From B1 sp964355075 (GTDB taxonomy: Bacteria; Bacteroidota; Bacteroidia; UKL13-3), in the NCBI GenBank assembly GCA_964355075.1, contig CAYHCF010000011.1:1-64000 (forward strand): a DNA stretch of 64,000 bases, given 5' to 3'. The notes under the pieces are model-generated. The model saw nothing but the letters and a program-made list of their open reading frames with translations, had not been told where the DNA came from and ran no database searches. The translations under genes and the position numbers were made by a program. Shown here one piece after another: positions 25,829-33,547 of the stretch (position 1 is the first letter of the stretch; each line of letters opens with the position of its first letter).

Positions 25829-26704
25829 TTAAAAAAGGTTTTTGGTTTCGTGTTCAATGATTTGCCGTAGAGGCGGGCAATTGCCCGTCTCCACGTTGCG
25901 CACGTTCAATGTATCATTCTTCCAATTCAATGCATCATTTTCCCTATTCAATGTATCATTTTTCCAATTCAATGCATCATTTTTCCAATTCAATGGATTA
26001 TCAATAATATATTGACGAATGGCATTCAATGCCCTTTCGTTGCGAATTATCCGATCGTGATAACTAGATTGCCATTCAAATTCGATTTTATTTTGGTTTG
26101 CATATCGTTTTACCGATGATTTAAATGCCCTGATTACCGCACCGAGATTTTGCGATTGCACACCAAATTGATTCGGTTGCCAATCTGTTTTACCGATTTT
26201 ATTAAAACACAAAATACCATGAATGTGATTGGGCATTACCACAAATTCAAACAATTCAACAAAAGGGTAATGTTTTGGAATTTCCGACCAATAATCAATG
26301 ACGGTTTGCCCGATGGGGGTTGGTTGTAGAGACGCACCATTGTGCGTCTCCTTGGTTGATTCGTTTGTGTTATTAGACGCACAATTGTGCGTCTCCTCGG
26401 TTGGTTCGTTGGTGTTGTGTGATGGGGAATTGTGCGTCTCCTCGGTTGGTTCGTTGGTGTTGTGTGATGGGGAATGGTGCGTCTCCTTGGTTGGTGGTTT
26501 GGTGTTGTGTGATGGGGAATGGTGCGTCTCCTTGGTTGGTGGTTTGGTGTTATTAGACGCACAATAGTGCGTCTCTACGATATTACCGAAATAATGGAAT
26601 CGTTTTTTTGTGCAAATCGTTACAAAATAAAATCCATTTGAACCATAATCGTATCCCTGTAATCGGGTAGAGGGTATTCTGTATTTGTTTTGATATTTTT
26701 CCAT
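25829..26704 (-). CDS. REP-associated Y1 transposase (RAYT) with internal 15-residue repeats
   Basis: Single-strand HUH nuclease of the IS200-like RAYT group, thought to mobilise REP palindromes. The start used is the ATG giving MEKYQNKYRIPSTRLQGYDY (a GTG two codons up is possible). The core motifs are GFYFVTICTKKRFHYFG, the HUH motif VVMPNHIHGIL, and the region with the likely catalytic tyrosine, AIRQYIIDNPLNW. The core is interrupted at about residues 46-125 by tandem 15-residue units (ETHHSPSHNTKPPTK and variants), encoded by a 45-bp repeat containing REP-like palindromes. A 7-residue repeat (ALNWKND/TLNREND) follows the tyrosine, and the last ~20 codons contain another palindrome. It sits between kdsA and the outer-membrane protein gene, apparently splitting the LPS sugar cluster. 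Whether it is still active is unknown. Confidence 0.88.
   Translation of the reverse strand: MEKYQNKYRIPSTRLQGYDYGSNGFYFVTICTKKRFHYFGNIVETHYCASNNTKPPTKETHHSPSHNTKPPTKETHHSPSHNTNEPTEETHNSPSHNTNEPTEETHNCASNNTNESTKETHNGASLQPTPIGQTVIDYWSEIPKHYPFVELFEFVVMPNHIHGILCFNKIGKTDWQPNQFGVQSQNLGAVIRAFKSSVKRYANQNKIEFEWQSSYHDRIIRNERALNAIRQYIIDNPLNWKNDALNWKNDTLNRENDALNWKNDTLNVRNVETGNCPPLRQIIEHETKNLF
25870..25893. repeat. REP-like palindrome inside the RAYT 3' end
   Basis: The core GGGCAATTGCCC (25875-25886) is perfect and is flanked by GAGGC and GTCTC, an imperfect extension. It has the same plan (GAGACG ... CGTCTC around an AATT centre) as the palindromes at 26329-26576 and 26771. Confidence 0.7.
26329..26577. 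repeat. 45-bp in-frame repeat array with REP-like palindromes within RAYT
   Basis: The word GTGCGTCTC recurs at 26342, 26387, 26432, 26477, 26522 and 26567, a strict 45-bp period (15 codons). Three units keep a full palindrome with arms AGACGCAC and GTGCGTCT (26329-26350, 26375-26394, 26555-26576); the middle ones keep only one arm, GTGCGTCTC. The period preserves the reading frame throughout. Confidence 0.9.
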
Positions 26705-26770
26705 CCTCACAACATTTATATTACAAGGTAATTTCTTTGGTGTTCATTGGTTTTGTTCAATGATTTTGTG

Positions 26771-26792
26771 GAGACGGATAATTATCCGTCTC
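26771..26792. repeat. 22-bp perfect REP-like palindrome upstream of RAYT
   Basis: Arms GAGACGGATAA and TTATCCGTCTC with no loop, between the RAYT start and the kdsA 3' end. It matches the outline of the palindromes in the RAYT gene, so the transposase is flanked and permeated by the same element type. Confidence 0.75.
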
Positions 26793-26835
26793 TATGTTAT
26801 GATGTGGTTTGGTAATAATTTTTATTGAAGCACAA

Positions 26836-27666
26836 TCACTTCCTAAAACTAACTTCTGTATGATGGATTTCAATCAAGGGCTTCAAAAACTCTTCGAGGT
26901 CATATACGCAAAGCTGAGATGCTGCATCACATAAGGCTGTTGCAGGATCTGGATGGGTTTCGATAAATACGCCATCCACTCCGGCTGCCACTCCTGCCCT
27001 GCTTAAAACCGGTAAAAACTCCCTTGCACCCCCTTTGGCATCCGCACTTGGAATTCCGTATTTTCTGATGGCATGGGTAATATCAAACACTACAGGGTAG
27101 CCAATTTGACCCATTAAAAAAAAGCTCCGCGGATCCACAATCATATCATTATACCCAAAAGTATAACCCCTTTCTGTAAGTATGATTTGGTCATTGCCCG
27201 AATCTATGCATTTCTGAACCGGATGTTTCATGTTTTCGGGAGCCAGAAACTGACCATGTTTGATATTGATCACACGTCCGGTTTTTGCTGCTGCCACCAT
27301 CAGGGTGGATTGCATACACAAATATGCAGGAATCTGCAATACATCGCAAACTTCACCTGCAGCCGCTGCCTGATCGGGATAATGAATATCCGTTAGCAAA
27401 GGAAAACCAAACTGCTCTTTTACTTTGGCCAGTAGCTTTACACCTTTATCCAAACCCGGACCATCATAAAATTTCAAACTGCTGCGGTTATCTTTTTGAA
27501 ACGAAGATTTGTAAATCATTTTGATGTTCAGCTTTTCACTCACTTCTTTGAGTTTTTCAGCTGTTTTCATCATAATGGATTCATTTTCAATTACACATGG
27601 ACCGCTAATGAGAAACAACTCTTTGCTGCCACACTCAATATCTCCTACTTTTACTATTTTTGTCAT
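26836..27666 (-). CDS. kdsA: 3-deoxy-8-phosphooctulonate (Kdo-8-P) synthase
   Basis: Condenses arabinose 5-phosphate with phosphoenolpyruvate to Kdo-8-phosphate, an early committed step to the inner-core sugar of LPS. The 276-aa protein has FLISGPCVIENE, YKSSFQKDNRSSLKFYDGPG, TDIHYPDQA, LQIPAYLCMQS and IFIETHPDP-type motifs (GVFIETHPDPATALCDAASQ). Cys24 in SGPCVIE is the position that is Cys in metal-dependent enzymes and Asn in the metal-independent E. coli enzyme, so this is predicted to be the metal-dependent class. It lies 131 bases after kdnB on the same strand. Confidence 0.95.
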   Translation of the reverse strand: MTKIVKVGDIECGSKELFLISGPCVIENESIMMKTAEKLKEVSEKLNIKMIYKSSFQKDNRSSLKFYDGPGLDKGVKLLAKVKEQFGFPLLTDIHYPDQAAAAGEVCDVLQIPAYLCMQSTLMVAAAKTGRVINIKHGQFLAPENMKHPVQKCIDSGNDQIILTERGYTFGYNDMIVDPRSFFLMGQIGYPVVFDITHAIRKYGIPSADAKGGAREFLPVLSRAGVAAGVDGVFIETHPDPATALCDAASQLCVYDLEEFLKPLIEIHHTEVSFRK

Positions 27667-27797
27667 AATTTTTAATGAACCTAATGAATGCCAAGATCAT
27701 TCAAATATGAAAATATTTTTTTGCCGGTATCCGAATTTTCGTTTATTTCTATTTCGTATGTCATATACAAACTTAACAATAAAAAACTTTACAAACC

Positions 27798-28880
27798 TTA
27801 CATTCTTCTATACAATCCTTCAATTCTTTCCATTGTTATTTTATCCTTCCAATCGGTACCAATGGCATGGTTCCACATATGAGGCAAATTATAGGCTACC
27901 GTCGCCATGGCTTTTATTTGTTCATCTGTCCAGTTATTACTCAAACCTTTTGGCAAAATAATATGGTGTTTGAGAAGCATTTGATTGAATTCTGTTATTG
28001 CATCAGGATAATAATCGCCCAAATGCTGAAATGCAAGACAATTGGCATAGCAATGCTTTTCTCCAAAGATTTTACTCAGGCCATAACTCAAGGCATGACA
28101 AACACCCACCTCGCTATACGTTAAACTCAACCCACCCATTAATGAGGCCACCATTAATTTATCGTCATTCTCCGGATTCTGACCAGCATTTTCACCCAAA
28201 AAAATGTCCCGGCAAAGTTTCAAAGCTTGTTCACCGTATGCAAAACTATAAGCATTGTTTAGAATCCCATCCCGACTTTCCACGCAATGAATAAAAGTAT
28301 CCATTCCGGCGTAAAACCACTTGTCAACCGGAACTGTCGCGGTAAGCTCAGAGTCAAGTATAACCTGGTCAAAGATGGTCCAGTCACATTTTAAACCTAA
28401 CTTCTTTTCCGGTCCTGTTAGTACGGCAGTCATCGAACATTCAGCACCAGTTCCTGAAATTGTGGGGACTCCCATATGGTAAATCCCGGGTTTTTTTACC
28501 AGGTTCAAGCCTTGATAAAGTGTTGAGGAACCATCATTGGTAAGCATCAAAGAAAGTGCTTTTGCAATGTCCATAATACTTCCCCCGCCTATTCCAATCA
28601 CACCTGATGGCAATCCCTTGGAAGCCAGTATGTGATCCCGTAATTGATCAATTTGCTCAGTAGTGGGCTCATGCGGATCAACATCAATAAAAAAAATGGT
28701 ATCTTCCGGCTTGGCCGGCAATCGCATTTCGAGGTCCTTCCCGTTAAAGAAATTGTCGACAATAAACAGCATATAACAATTGTTTTCAATGCGTTTCGGA
28801 GCAATTATTTCATCAAGTTGATTGAAACTTCCCCTGCCAAATACTGTTTTTTCAATACTTTTAAAATTTTTATGACTCAT
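27798..28880 (-). CDS. kdnB: Kdo 8-oxidase/dehydrogenase KdnB
   Basis: Iron-containing alcohol dehydrogenase-fold protein. KdnB oxidises the C8 hydroxyl of Kdo to the aldehyde in Kdo8N synthesis, as shown for Shewanella oneidensis. The 360-aa protein has VFGRGSFNQLDEI, the nucleotide-binding GIGGGSIMDIAKA, PTISGTGAECSMTAVL, and likely metal ligands in YAGMDTFIHCVES and VCHALSYGLSKIFG. The overall pattern, including FFIDVDPHEPTTEQIDQL and the terminal LYRRM, resembles S. oneidensis KdnB as I remember it, not generic butanol or glycerol dehydrogenases. The adjacent kdnA supports the call. Confidence 0.9.
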   Translation of the reverse strand: MSHKNFKSIEKTVFGRGSFNQLDEIIAPKRIENNCYMLFIVDNFFNGKDLEMRLPAKPEDTIFFIDVDPHEPTTEQIDQLRDHILASKGLPSGVIGIGGGSIMDIAKALSLMLTNDGSSTLYQGLNLVKKPGIYHMGVPTISGTGAECSMTAVLTGPEKKLGLKCDWTIFDQVILDSELTATVPVDKWFYAGMDTFIHCVESRDGILNNAYSFAYGEQALKLCRDIFLGENAGQNPENDDKLMVASLMGGLSLTYSEVGVCHALSYGLSKIFGEKHCYANCLAFQHLGDYYPDAITEFNQMLLKHHIILPKGLSNNWTDEQIKAMATVAYNLPHMWNHAIGTDWKDKITMERIEGLYRRM

Positions 28881-28943
28881 GTTAAATTTAAATCTAAATA
28901 ATTCTTTCTTTTTTTAGGTTGAACACAAAACAGGAAATACATA

Positions 28944-30155
28944 CTATTTTTGTGCAGTTAGGGATAAGGCCGATTGAATGGAGATACTTATTTTAGCCAA
29001 TAATTCCTTCAATTCCGTATCTGTCCAAGTAGTTTTTATGCTGAAAGAAATCAGTCGGCCAATGGTTTCCTGCGTTTTTGGTAAATCCAGATTTTTATAA
29101 TCCTGAGGTGCACCCAGCAACTGAACATTGGTTCTGGCAGCTACTCTTCCCTCTTTAATATGATCCCATTGATTGATAAAATGATACATATTGGTGAACC
29201 AATAATTGAAACCTCCGATTCCATCTTTGTTAAATTCTTCAACCGTTCGTTTGGCAGCTTCGGTATTGGGTAACAACATATTCAAAAAAGTGGCCGAATC
29301 GCCGTCTGGATCAGGAATTCTTGCAAAACTTATACCCGGTATTTTGCCCAGAACACCCATCATAATACTTTTATAATGATTGTTCAAATCCCTGATAGTA
29401 GGTACCCTTCGGGTTTGAGCCAATCCAATGGCAGCATGAAGTTCAGAAATCCGGTAATTAAAACCCAAAACCGGATGATTTTCCATACCCCTGTTATTTC
29501 CGATATGATCGTGTCCATGATCCGATACATTGTCGGCCAATTTATAGGCGGTTTCATCATTGGTAACCATCACTCCGCCTTCTCCGGCAGTTGCAATCTT
29601 AAAGAAATCGAAACTATAACAACCTGTTTTACCCCATAATCCCGTTGAAACTCCTTTATAACTGGCAGCTAAGGCCTGACCTGCGTCTTCAACCAGAATT
29701 AGATTGTGTGCTTGAATAACCGGCATAATTTCATCCATTTGTGCCATTTGACCGCACATATGAACCAGAAGAACCGCTTTGGTTTTTGGGGTGATGGCTT
29801 TTTTAATTCCTTCGGCACTCAGGCAAAGGGTTTCATCAATTTCGGCAAATACAGGCAGTGCTCCCGCAAAAATTACTGCTTCAACCGTAGCGATATAAGT
29901 AAACGGAGGAACAATTACCTCATCTCCGGCGCCAATTCCCGCAGCTGCCAAAGCACAGGTAACCGCAGTGCTACCGCTCGAAACGGCATGCGCATATTTT
30001 GCCCCAACCAATTTAGCAACTTCAGCCTCAAATTGTCTGGCTTTCCAGATGTTTTTTCTTTGTGCATCGTGATTAAACCGGAAAAAGATGCCGGTTTCCA
30101 ATACCTCATTGATTTCTTTGCGCTCCTCAGCGCCATAAAATTCGGTTCCTGCCAT
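28944..30155 (-). CDS. kdnA: 8-amino-3,8-dideoxy-octulosonate transaminase KdnA
   Basis: PLP-dependent DegT/DnrJ/EryC1 aminotransferase. KdnA aminates the 8-aldehyde made by KdnB to give Kdo8N. The 403-aa protein has HAVSSGSTAVTCALAAAGIG, GDEVIVPPFTYIATVEAV, LVEDAGQA and the Schiff-base Lys186 in SFDFFKIATAGEGG. Specific KdnA-like stretches are FAEIDETLCLSAEGI, SDHGHDHIG and PDPDGDSATFL. It is the first gene of the kdnA-kdnB-kdsA run; 63 bases separate it from kdnB. Its upstream region is an unusual 11-bp repeat array. Confidence 0.9.
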   Translation of the reverse strand: MAGTEFYGAEERKEINEVLETGIFFRFNHDAQRKNIWKARQFEAEVAKLVGAKYAHAVSSGSTAVTCALAAAGIGAGDEVIVPPFTYIATVEAVIFAGALPVFAEIDETLCLSAEGIKKAITPKTKAVLLVHMCGQMAQMDEIMPVIQAHNLILVEDAGQALAASYKGVSTGLWGKTGCYSFDFFKIATAGEGGVMVTNDETAYKLADNVSDHGHDHIGNNRGMENHPVLGFNYRISELHAAIGLAQTRRVPTIRDLNNHYKSIMMGVLGKIPGISFARIPDPDGDSATFLNMLLPNTEAAKRTVEEFNKDGIGGFNYWFTNMYHFINQWDHIKEGRVAARTNVQLLGAPQDYKNLDLPKTQETIGRLISFSIKTTWTDTELKELLAKISISIQSALSLTAQK

Positions 30156-30283
30156 GTGTATGTAATAAAGTTTGCAATTTAGTAATTTCTTTCAAGTACC
30201 TAATAGCAATTTTCCTAAATTGCAGATTATCTCATGACAGTTATCCCACTGATTATTTACATACTGAAAAAGGTATGACTTTC

Positions 30284-30692
30284 ATACAACCGAATTACAA
30301 CTGAATTACAACCGAATTACAACTGAATTACAACCGAATTACAACCGAATTACAACTGAATTACAACTGAATTACAACTGAATTACTAACGTATTACAAT
30401 CNNNNNNNNNNNNNNNNNNNNNNNNNNNNNNNNNNNNNNNNNNNNNNNNNNNNNNNNNNNNNNNNNNNNNNNNNNNNNNNNNNNNNNNNNNNNNNNNNNN
30501 NTACAACTGAATTACAACTGAATTACAACTGAATTACTAACGTATTACAATCGAATTTCAACTGAATTTCAACTGAATTACAACTGAATTACAACTGAAT
30601 TACAACTGAATTACAACTGAATTACAACTGAATTACTAACGTATTACAATCGAATAACGACTGAATTACCACCGTATTACAATTGTATTTCA
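30284..30692. repeat. 11-bp AT-rich tandem repeat array with assembly gap
   Basis: Units of AATTACAACTG or AATTACAACCG run head to tail. Every several units a 22-bp variant AATTACTAACGTATTACAAT plus CG interrupts, giving a higher-order pattern seen at least three times. The 11-bp period is close to one DNA helical turn. The array fills the divergent interval between kdnA (minus) and the lipoprotein gene (plus). Edges are approximate because terminal units decay. Confidence 0.9.
30402..30501. other. Assembly gap (100 N) inside the 11-bp array
   Basis: Exactly 100 N, the usual placeholder, so the true array length is unknown. Confidence 0.98.
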
Positions 30693-30740
30693 ACCATATC
30701 ACATGCAAAAAAAATGATGACTTATCCGAAAAAAAAGTTA

Positions 30741-30748
30741 TACCTTTG
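30741..30748 (+). promoter_or_regulatory. -7 promoter box (TACCTTTG) for lipoprotein-LruC operon
   Basis: An exact TAnnTTTG, 17 bases upstream of the lipoprotein ATG at 30766 and immediately after the repeat array. Confidence 0.55.
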
Positions 30749-30765
30749 TCTAAACCTTTTATTCA

Positions 30766-31173
30766 ATGTCAATTAACTTTGGTAAATTACTTTTTATCTT
30801 TTGGGTTCTTTCCAGCATGGCGTGTCTTAAATTACCACCACCCAAAATAGAAACTCCTGTAAGTTCCAATAAATTTTCTACTCTAAAAGCTAGTCCTGTA
30901 TTCACCTGGCAAACTTCGAAACAAATAAAAATTTATGTGAACGGTTTAGCAACAAGAACACCTATTAAGCGTACCTTTTCCCTATCTGATAAAAGCGAAA
31001 AAACCAAGTATATTTCTGAATTGCATACCATGAACGAAACATTTAATTTCACTCTGACGGTTCCAATTAATGAGGATTCGATTCTGATGCGGTATGGGGA
31101 TATCAAAAAAATGTATAGTTTGAACAGTAGTTCTGTTGCAGTAGATTACTTACCTCCGGTAGTACCAGATTAA
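30766..31173 (+). CDS. Small lipoprotein upstream of LruC protein
   Basis: 135-aa protein with a lipoprotein signal (LLFIFWVLSSMAC); the lipidated Cys is about residue 20. The mature part is short, beta-rich and proline-flanked (KLPPPKIETPVSS ... AVDYLPPVVPD), with no recognised domain. It ends 11 bases before the LruC gene and shares its promoter, so it probably works at the outer membrane with that protein. A membrane anchor or partner role is inference only. Confidence 0.7.
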   Translation: MSINFGKLLFIFWVLSSMACLKLPPPKIETPVSSNKFSTLKASPVFTWQTSKQIKIYVNGLATRTPIKRTFSLSDKSEKTKYISELHTMNETFNFTLTVPINEDSILMRYGDIKKMYSLNSSSVAVDYLPPVVPD

Positions 31174-31184
31174 TATTTTAACGA

Positions 31185-32666
31185 ATGAAAAAACTATTAT
31201 TCTATTTGTTGATTTTAACAGGTATTCAACTTAACCTTTCTGCACAAACCCTGGTTTTGGATTGTGAAACATCTGCAACCTCCCAAAGTACAGCCAACAA
31301 CAGAAATTATGATATGGCCAATTGCTGGAGTTTTAACGGAGTTACTTATACAACGGCAAATAAAATTACCGGTGATTATTCAACACTGAGTGATGTGGCC
31401 GATGATTTAACCCCAATCACTTTATGGATAAAATCTCCCTGGTTTAAACCGGGTTCCGGAAATATTACCCTAAAAACAAAATTGCATGCCTCAAGTGGCA
31501 ATTCAAGATTTCTCAGGCTGGCTTATATTCCGTATAATTCCAGCCTGGCTAGCCCGAAGGAGGGCACTAGGGTTGATTTTTATACCTATACTTTTTCAAC
31601 TTCAAATACCAATATTATTGACATTTCACAAGCCATACCGTCGGCCATAGCCAATTCCAGCCAACCCTATAAAATTATGGTCATGTTTTATGGCAGTGGA
31701 GGAACCAGCAAAATTCTGACTGACGATTGGTCAATCCCCGGAACCTATTGGGCTGACCCATCTTCGAGTTGTTTGCCTTTAACAGTCATTCAGGATGCCG
31801 ACAGCGATGGTGTTGCCGATGCAGATGACGCTTACCCGAACGATGCCACACGCGCTTATAACAACTGGTATCCCGCAGCAGGTTTTGGAACACTCATGTA
31901 TGAAGACCTCTGGCCTGCCACCGGTGATTATGATTTTAACGACCTTGTTTTGGATTACAGATACAATTTAGTAACCAACGCTTCCAATAAAGTGGTTGAA
32001 ATGAAATCGAAAATTGTAACCCGGGCCATTGGTGGAAGTTTCCGTAATGGTTTTGCCTTTCAGCTAAACGGACTTTCCCCTTCCAAAGTAACCGCTGTTA
32101 CCGGAACCCGAAGTTTTGGCGCCAACTGGATCAGCAACGCTGCCAATGGTTGCGACAATGGCCAGACTTATGCCAATATCGTTGTTTATGATGATGCGCA
32201 ACAAATCCTGCCTTCGCCCGGAGGCAGTGGAACCAATGTGATTTTAACAAACGGATATGTGGCACCGGATACCACCAGTGTTACCCTAACATTTACCGCT
32301 GTAAGCGGACAAATGATTGCTTTAAGTGAAGTAGTTTTTAACCCGTATATTATCGTGAATCAGGTGAGAGGAAAAGAAGTACACTTACCCGATTATCTGC
32401 CTTCATCAAAGGCATCATCGGGTTTCTTTGGCCAGGATCAGGACAATACCAATCCCGGTTTAAACCGGTATTACAAAACCATAAACAACCTGCCCTGGGC
32501 ATTAAATGTAACTTCATCTATACCCTACACGCACACCACCAATGATTTTATTTCTGGGTATTTACATTTTGCCGAATGGGCGCAAAGCGGCGGATCAAGC
32601 TATACCGACTGGTTCTCGAATACCGGTTCCGGCTACCGCGACAATACGAAATTGTATATCAGGTAA
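31185..32666 (+). CDS. LruC domain-containing secreted protein
   Basis: 493 aa with a clear signal peptide (MKKLLFYLLILTGIQLNLSA, cleavage near AQ). A beta-sandwich-like N-terminal domain (about 25-200) resembles carbohydrate-binding or cleaved-adhesion modules. A thrombospondin type 3 calcium motif (DADSDGVADADDAYPND) follows, then the LruC domain (MYEDLWPATGDYDFNDLVLD ... RDNTKLYIR) to the end. The C-terminal part is paralogous to the first gene of the window, but this copy lacks the Ig-like repeats. There is no T9SS sorting domain. Function unknown; likely cell-surface. Confidence 0.88.
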   Translation: MKKLLFYLLILTGIQLNLSAQTLVLDCETSATSQSTANNRNYDMANCWSFNGVTYTTANKITGDYSTLSDVADDLTPITLWIKSPWFKPGSGNITLKTKLHASSGNSRFLRLAYIPYNSSLASPKEGTRVDFYTYTFSTSNTNIIDISQAIPSAIANSSQPYKIMVMFYGSGGTSKILTDDWSIPGTYWADPSSSCLPLTVIQDADSDGVADADDAYPNDATRAYNNWYPAAGFGTLMYEDLWPATGDYDFNDLVLDYRYNLVTNASNKVVEMKSKIVTRAIGGSFRNGFAFQLNGLSPSKVTAVTGTRSFGANWISNAANGCDNGQTYANIVVYDDAQQILPSPGGSGTNVILTNGYVAPDTTSVTLTFTAVSGQMIALSEVVFNPYIIVNQVRGKEVHLPDYLPSSKASSGFFGQDQDNTNPGLNRYYKTINNLPWALNVTSSIPYTHTTNDFISGYLHFAEWAQSGGSSYTDWFSNTGSGYRDNTKLYIR

Positions 32667-32667
32667 T

Positions 32668-32862
32668 TCAATAGATATTTTCAGCTTTTCCTGACTTATA
32701 CTCTGCTAATGCTTCTTTTGCCATCATTGAGAGTTTATTCTGTGTTTCTAAAAAAGTACTATCCCATTTCAATTCATCCATGATTAATTGGGCAAAATTG
32801 TTTTGTTCCTTTTCAGGTAATTTTTTAAGTTCAGAAAGAGCCTTTTCAAGTAATGTTGTCAT
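32668..32862 (-). CDS. Orphan antitoxin-like small protein
   Basis: 64-aa acidic helical protein (LLEKALSELKKLPEKEQNNF ... MAKEALAEYKSGKAENIY). The LKKLPEKEQ start and EYKSGK end are typical of small antitoxin-like proteins usually encoded just before a RelE/ParE toxin. Here the gene ends one base from the stop of the convergent LruC gene, so no toxin can follow. It is either an orphan or the residue of a lost toxin-antitoxin pair. Confidence 0.6.
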   Translation of the reverse strand: MTTLLEKALSELKKLPEKEQNNFAQLIMDELKWDSTFLETQNKLSMMAKEALAEYKSGKAENIY

Positions 32863-32927
32863 AAAACGAAGTTAAATAAAAAGATACAAATGTTATTTCA
32901 GTTCTTTCCTATTGAACTATAATATTT

Positions 32928-33536
32928 TTATTGGACAACATAATGAACATCATTAAAATAAATATCCGTAGCTTGTATAAATACTCCGGTTCCTCTTCCT
33001 GTGGCTCCTCCTGAAGGACAATCCACCTCAATTACTTTACAGCAATTCTCACTACCGTTCAAACATGAACCCGCAGTACAATACACACATCCATTTGAAA
33101 AATTTTTATTGCATAGTTCCTCGGAACTCTCTTGCATCCTGGCAACACATGGGCATTGACAATCATAGCAAACTGGATTATTTACAGTATATACAATTAC
33201 AGGCACTTCCTCATTTTCATAATCAAAAGAGATATACCAATATGTTCCATTATTAACCGGAACAGTAACTTGAAGTCCTGAGAAATACGCACCATCTAAT
33301 AGATAAGCAGCATAAATATCACCTGATTGAGAACTTAAATAGGAACCGGAAATTGTAACTGAATTGGTTTGTTCATTTCTATCAATTTCGAATTGAACAG
33401 TTGTAGATTCATCTATTTTAGATTGTATTACAAATTGAGATTGAATTCTTTGAGGACAATTGGAAGCCCAGGAGAAATTGTTTACCAGAAGGATCATCCA
33501 GATCGCGATGGCAGAATTAAATAAATGTTTTTTCAT
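32928..33536 (-). CDS. Cysteine-rich secreted protein, paralogue 1
   Basis: 202 aa with a signal peptide (MKKHLFNSAIAIWMILLVNN, cleavage near WAS). The N-terminal half is a beta-rich domain with the shared motif SGDIYAAYLLDGAYFSG. The C-terminal half has 11 cysteines in clusters (CYDCQCPC, CVYCTAGSCLNGSENCC), then a final strand ATDIYFNDVHYV. No family is recognised. The same plan, in particular SGDIYAxYLLDGxY and CVxC, occurs in the protein at 34861-35442. It lies 11 bases after the thioredoxin-like gene. The cysteines suggest disulfides in the periplasm or outside the cell, or metal binding. Confidence 0.7.
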   Translation of the reverse strand: MKKHLFNSAIAIWMILLVNNFSWASNCPQRIQSQFVIQSKIDESTTVQFEIDRNEQTNSVTISGSYLSSQSGDIYAAYLLDGAYFSGLQVTVPVNNGTYWYISFDYENEEVPVIVYTVNNPVCYDCQCPCVARMQESSEELCNKNFSNGCVYCTAGSCLNGSENCCKVIEVDCPSGGATGRGTGVFIQATDIYFNDVHYVVQ

Positions 33537-33547
33537 AAGAATTTTAA

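Noticed and set aside
26298..26567. Plus-strand frame of 89 codons opposite the RAYT repeats
   Set aside because: It is generated by the 45-bp repeat read in antisense, low complexity, with no start context.
27798..28880. Generic iron alcohol dehydrogenase or glycerol dehydrogenase
   Set aside because: The specific motifs and the adjacent KdnA and KdsA fit KdnB much better.
30284..30692. CRISPR array at the 11-bp repeats
   Set aside because: The units are contiguous with no unique spacers, and no cas genes are present.
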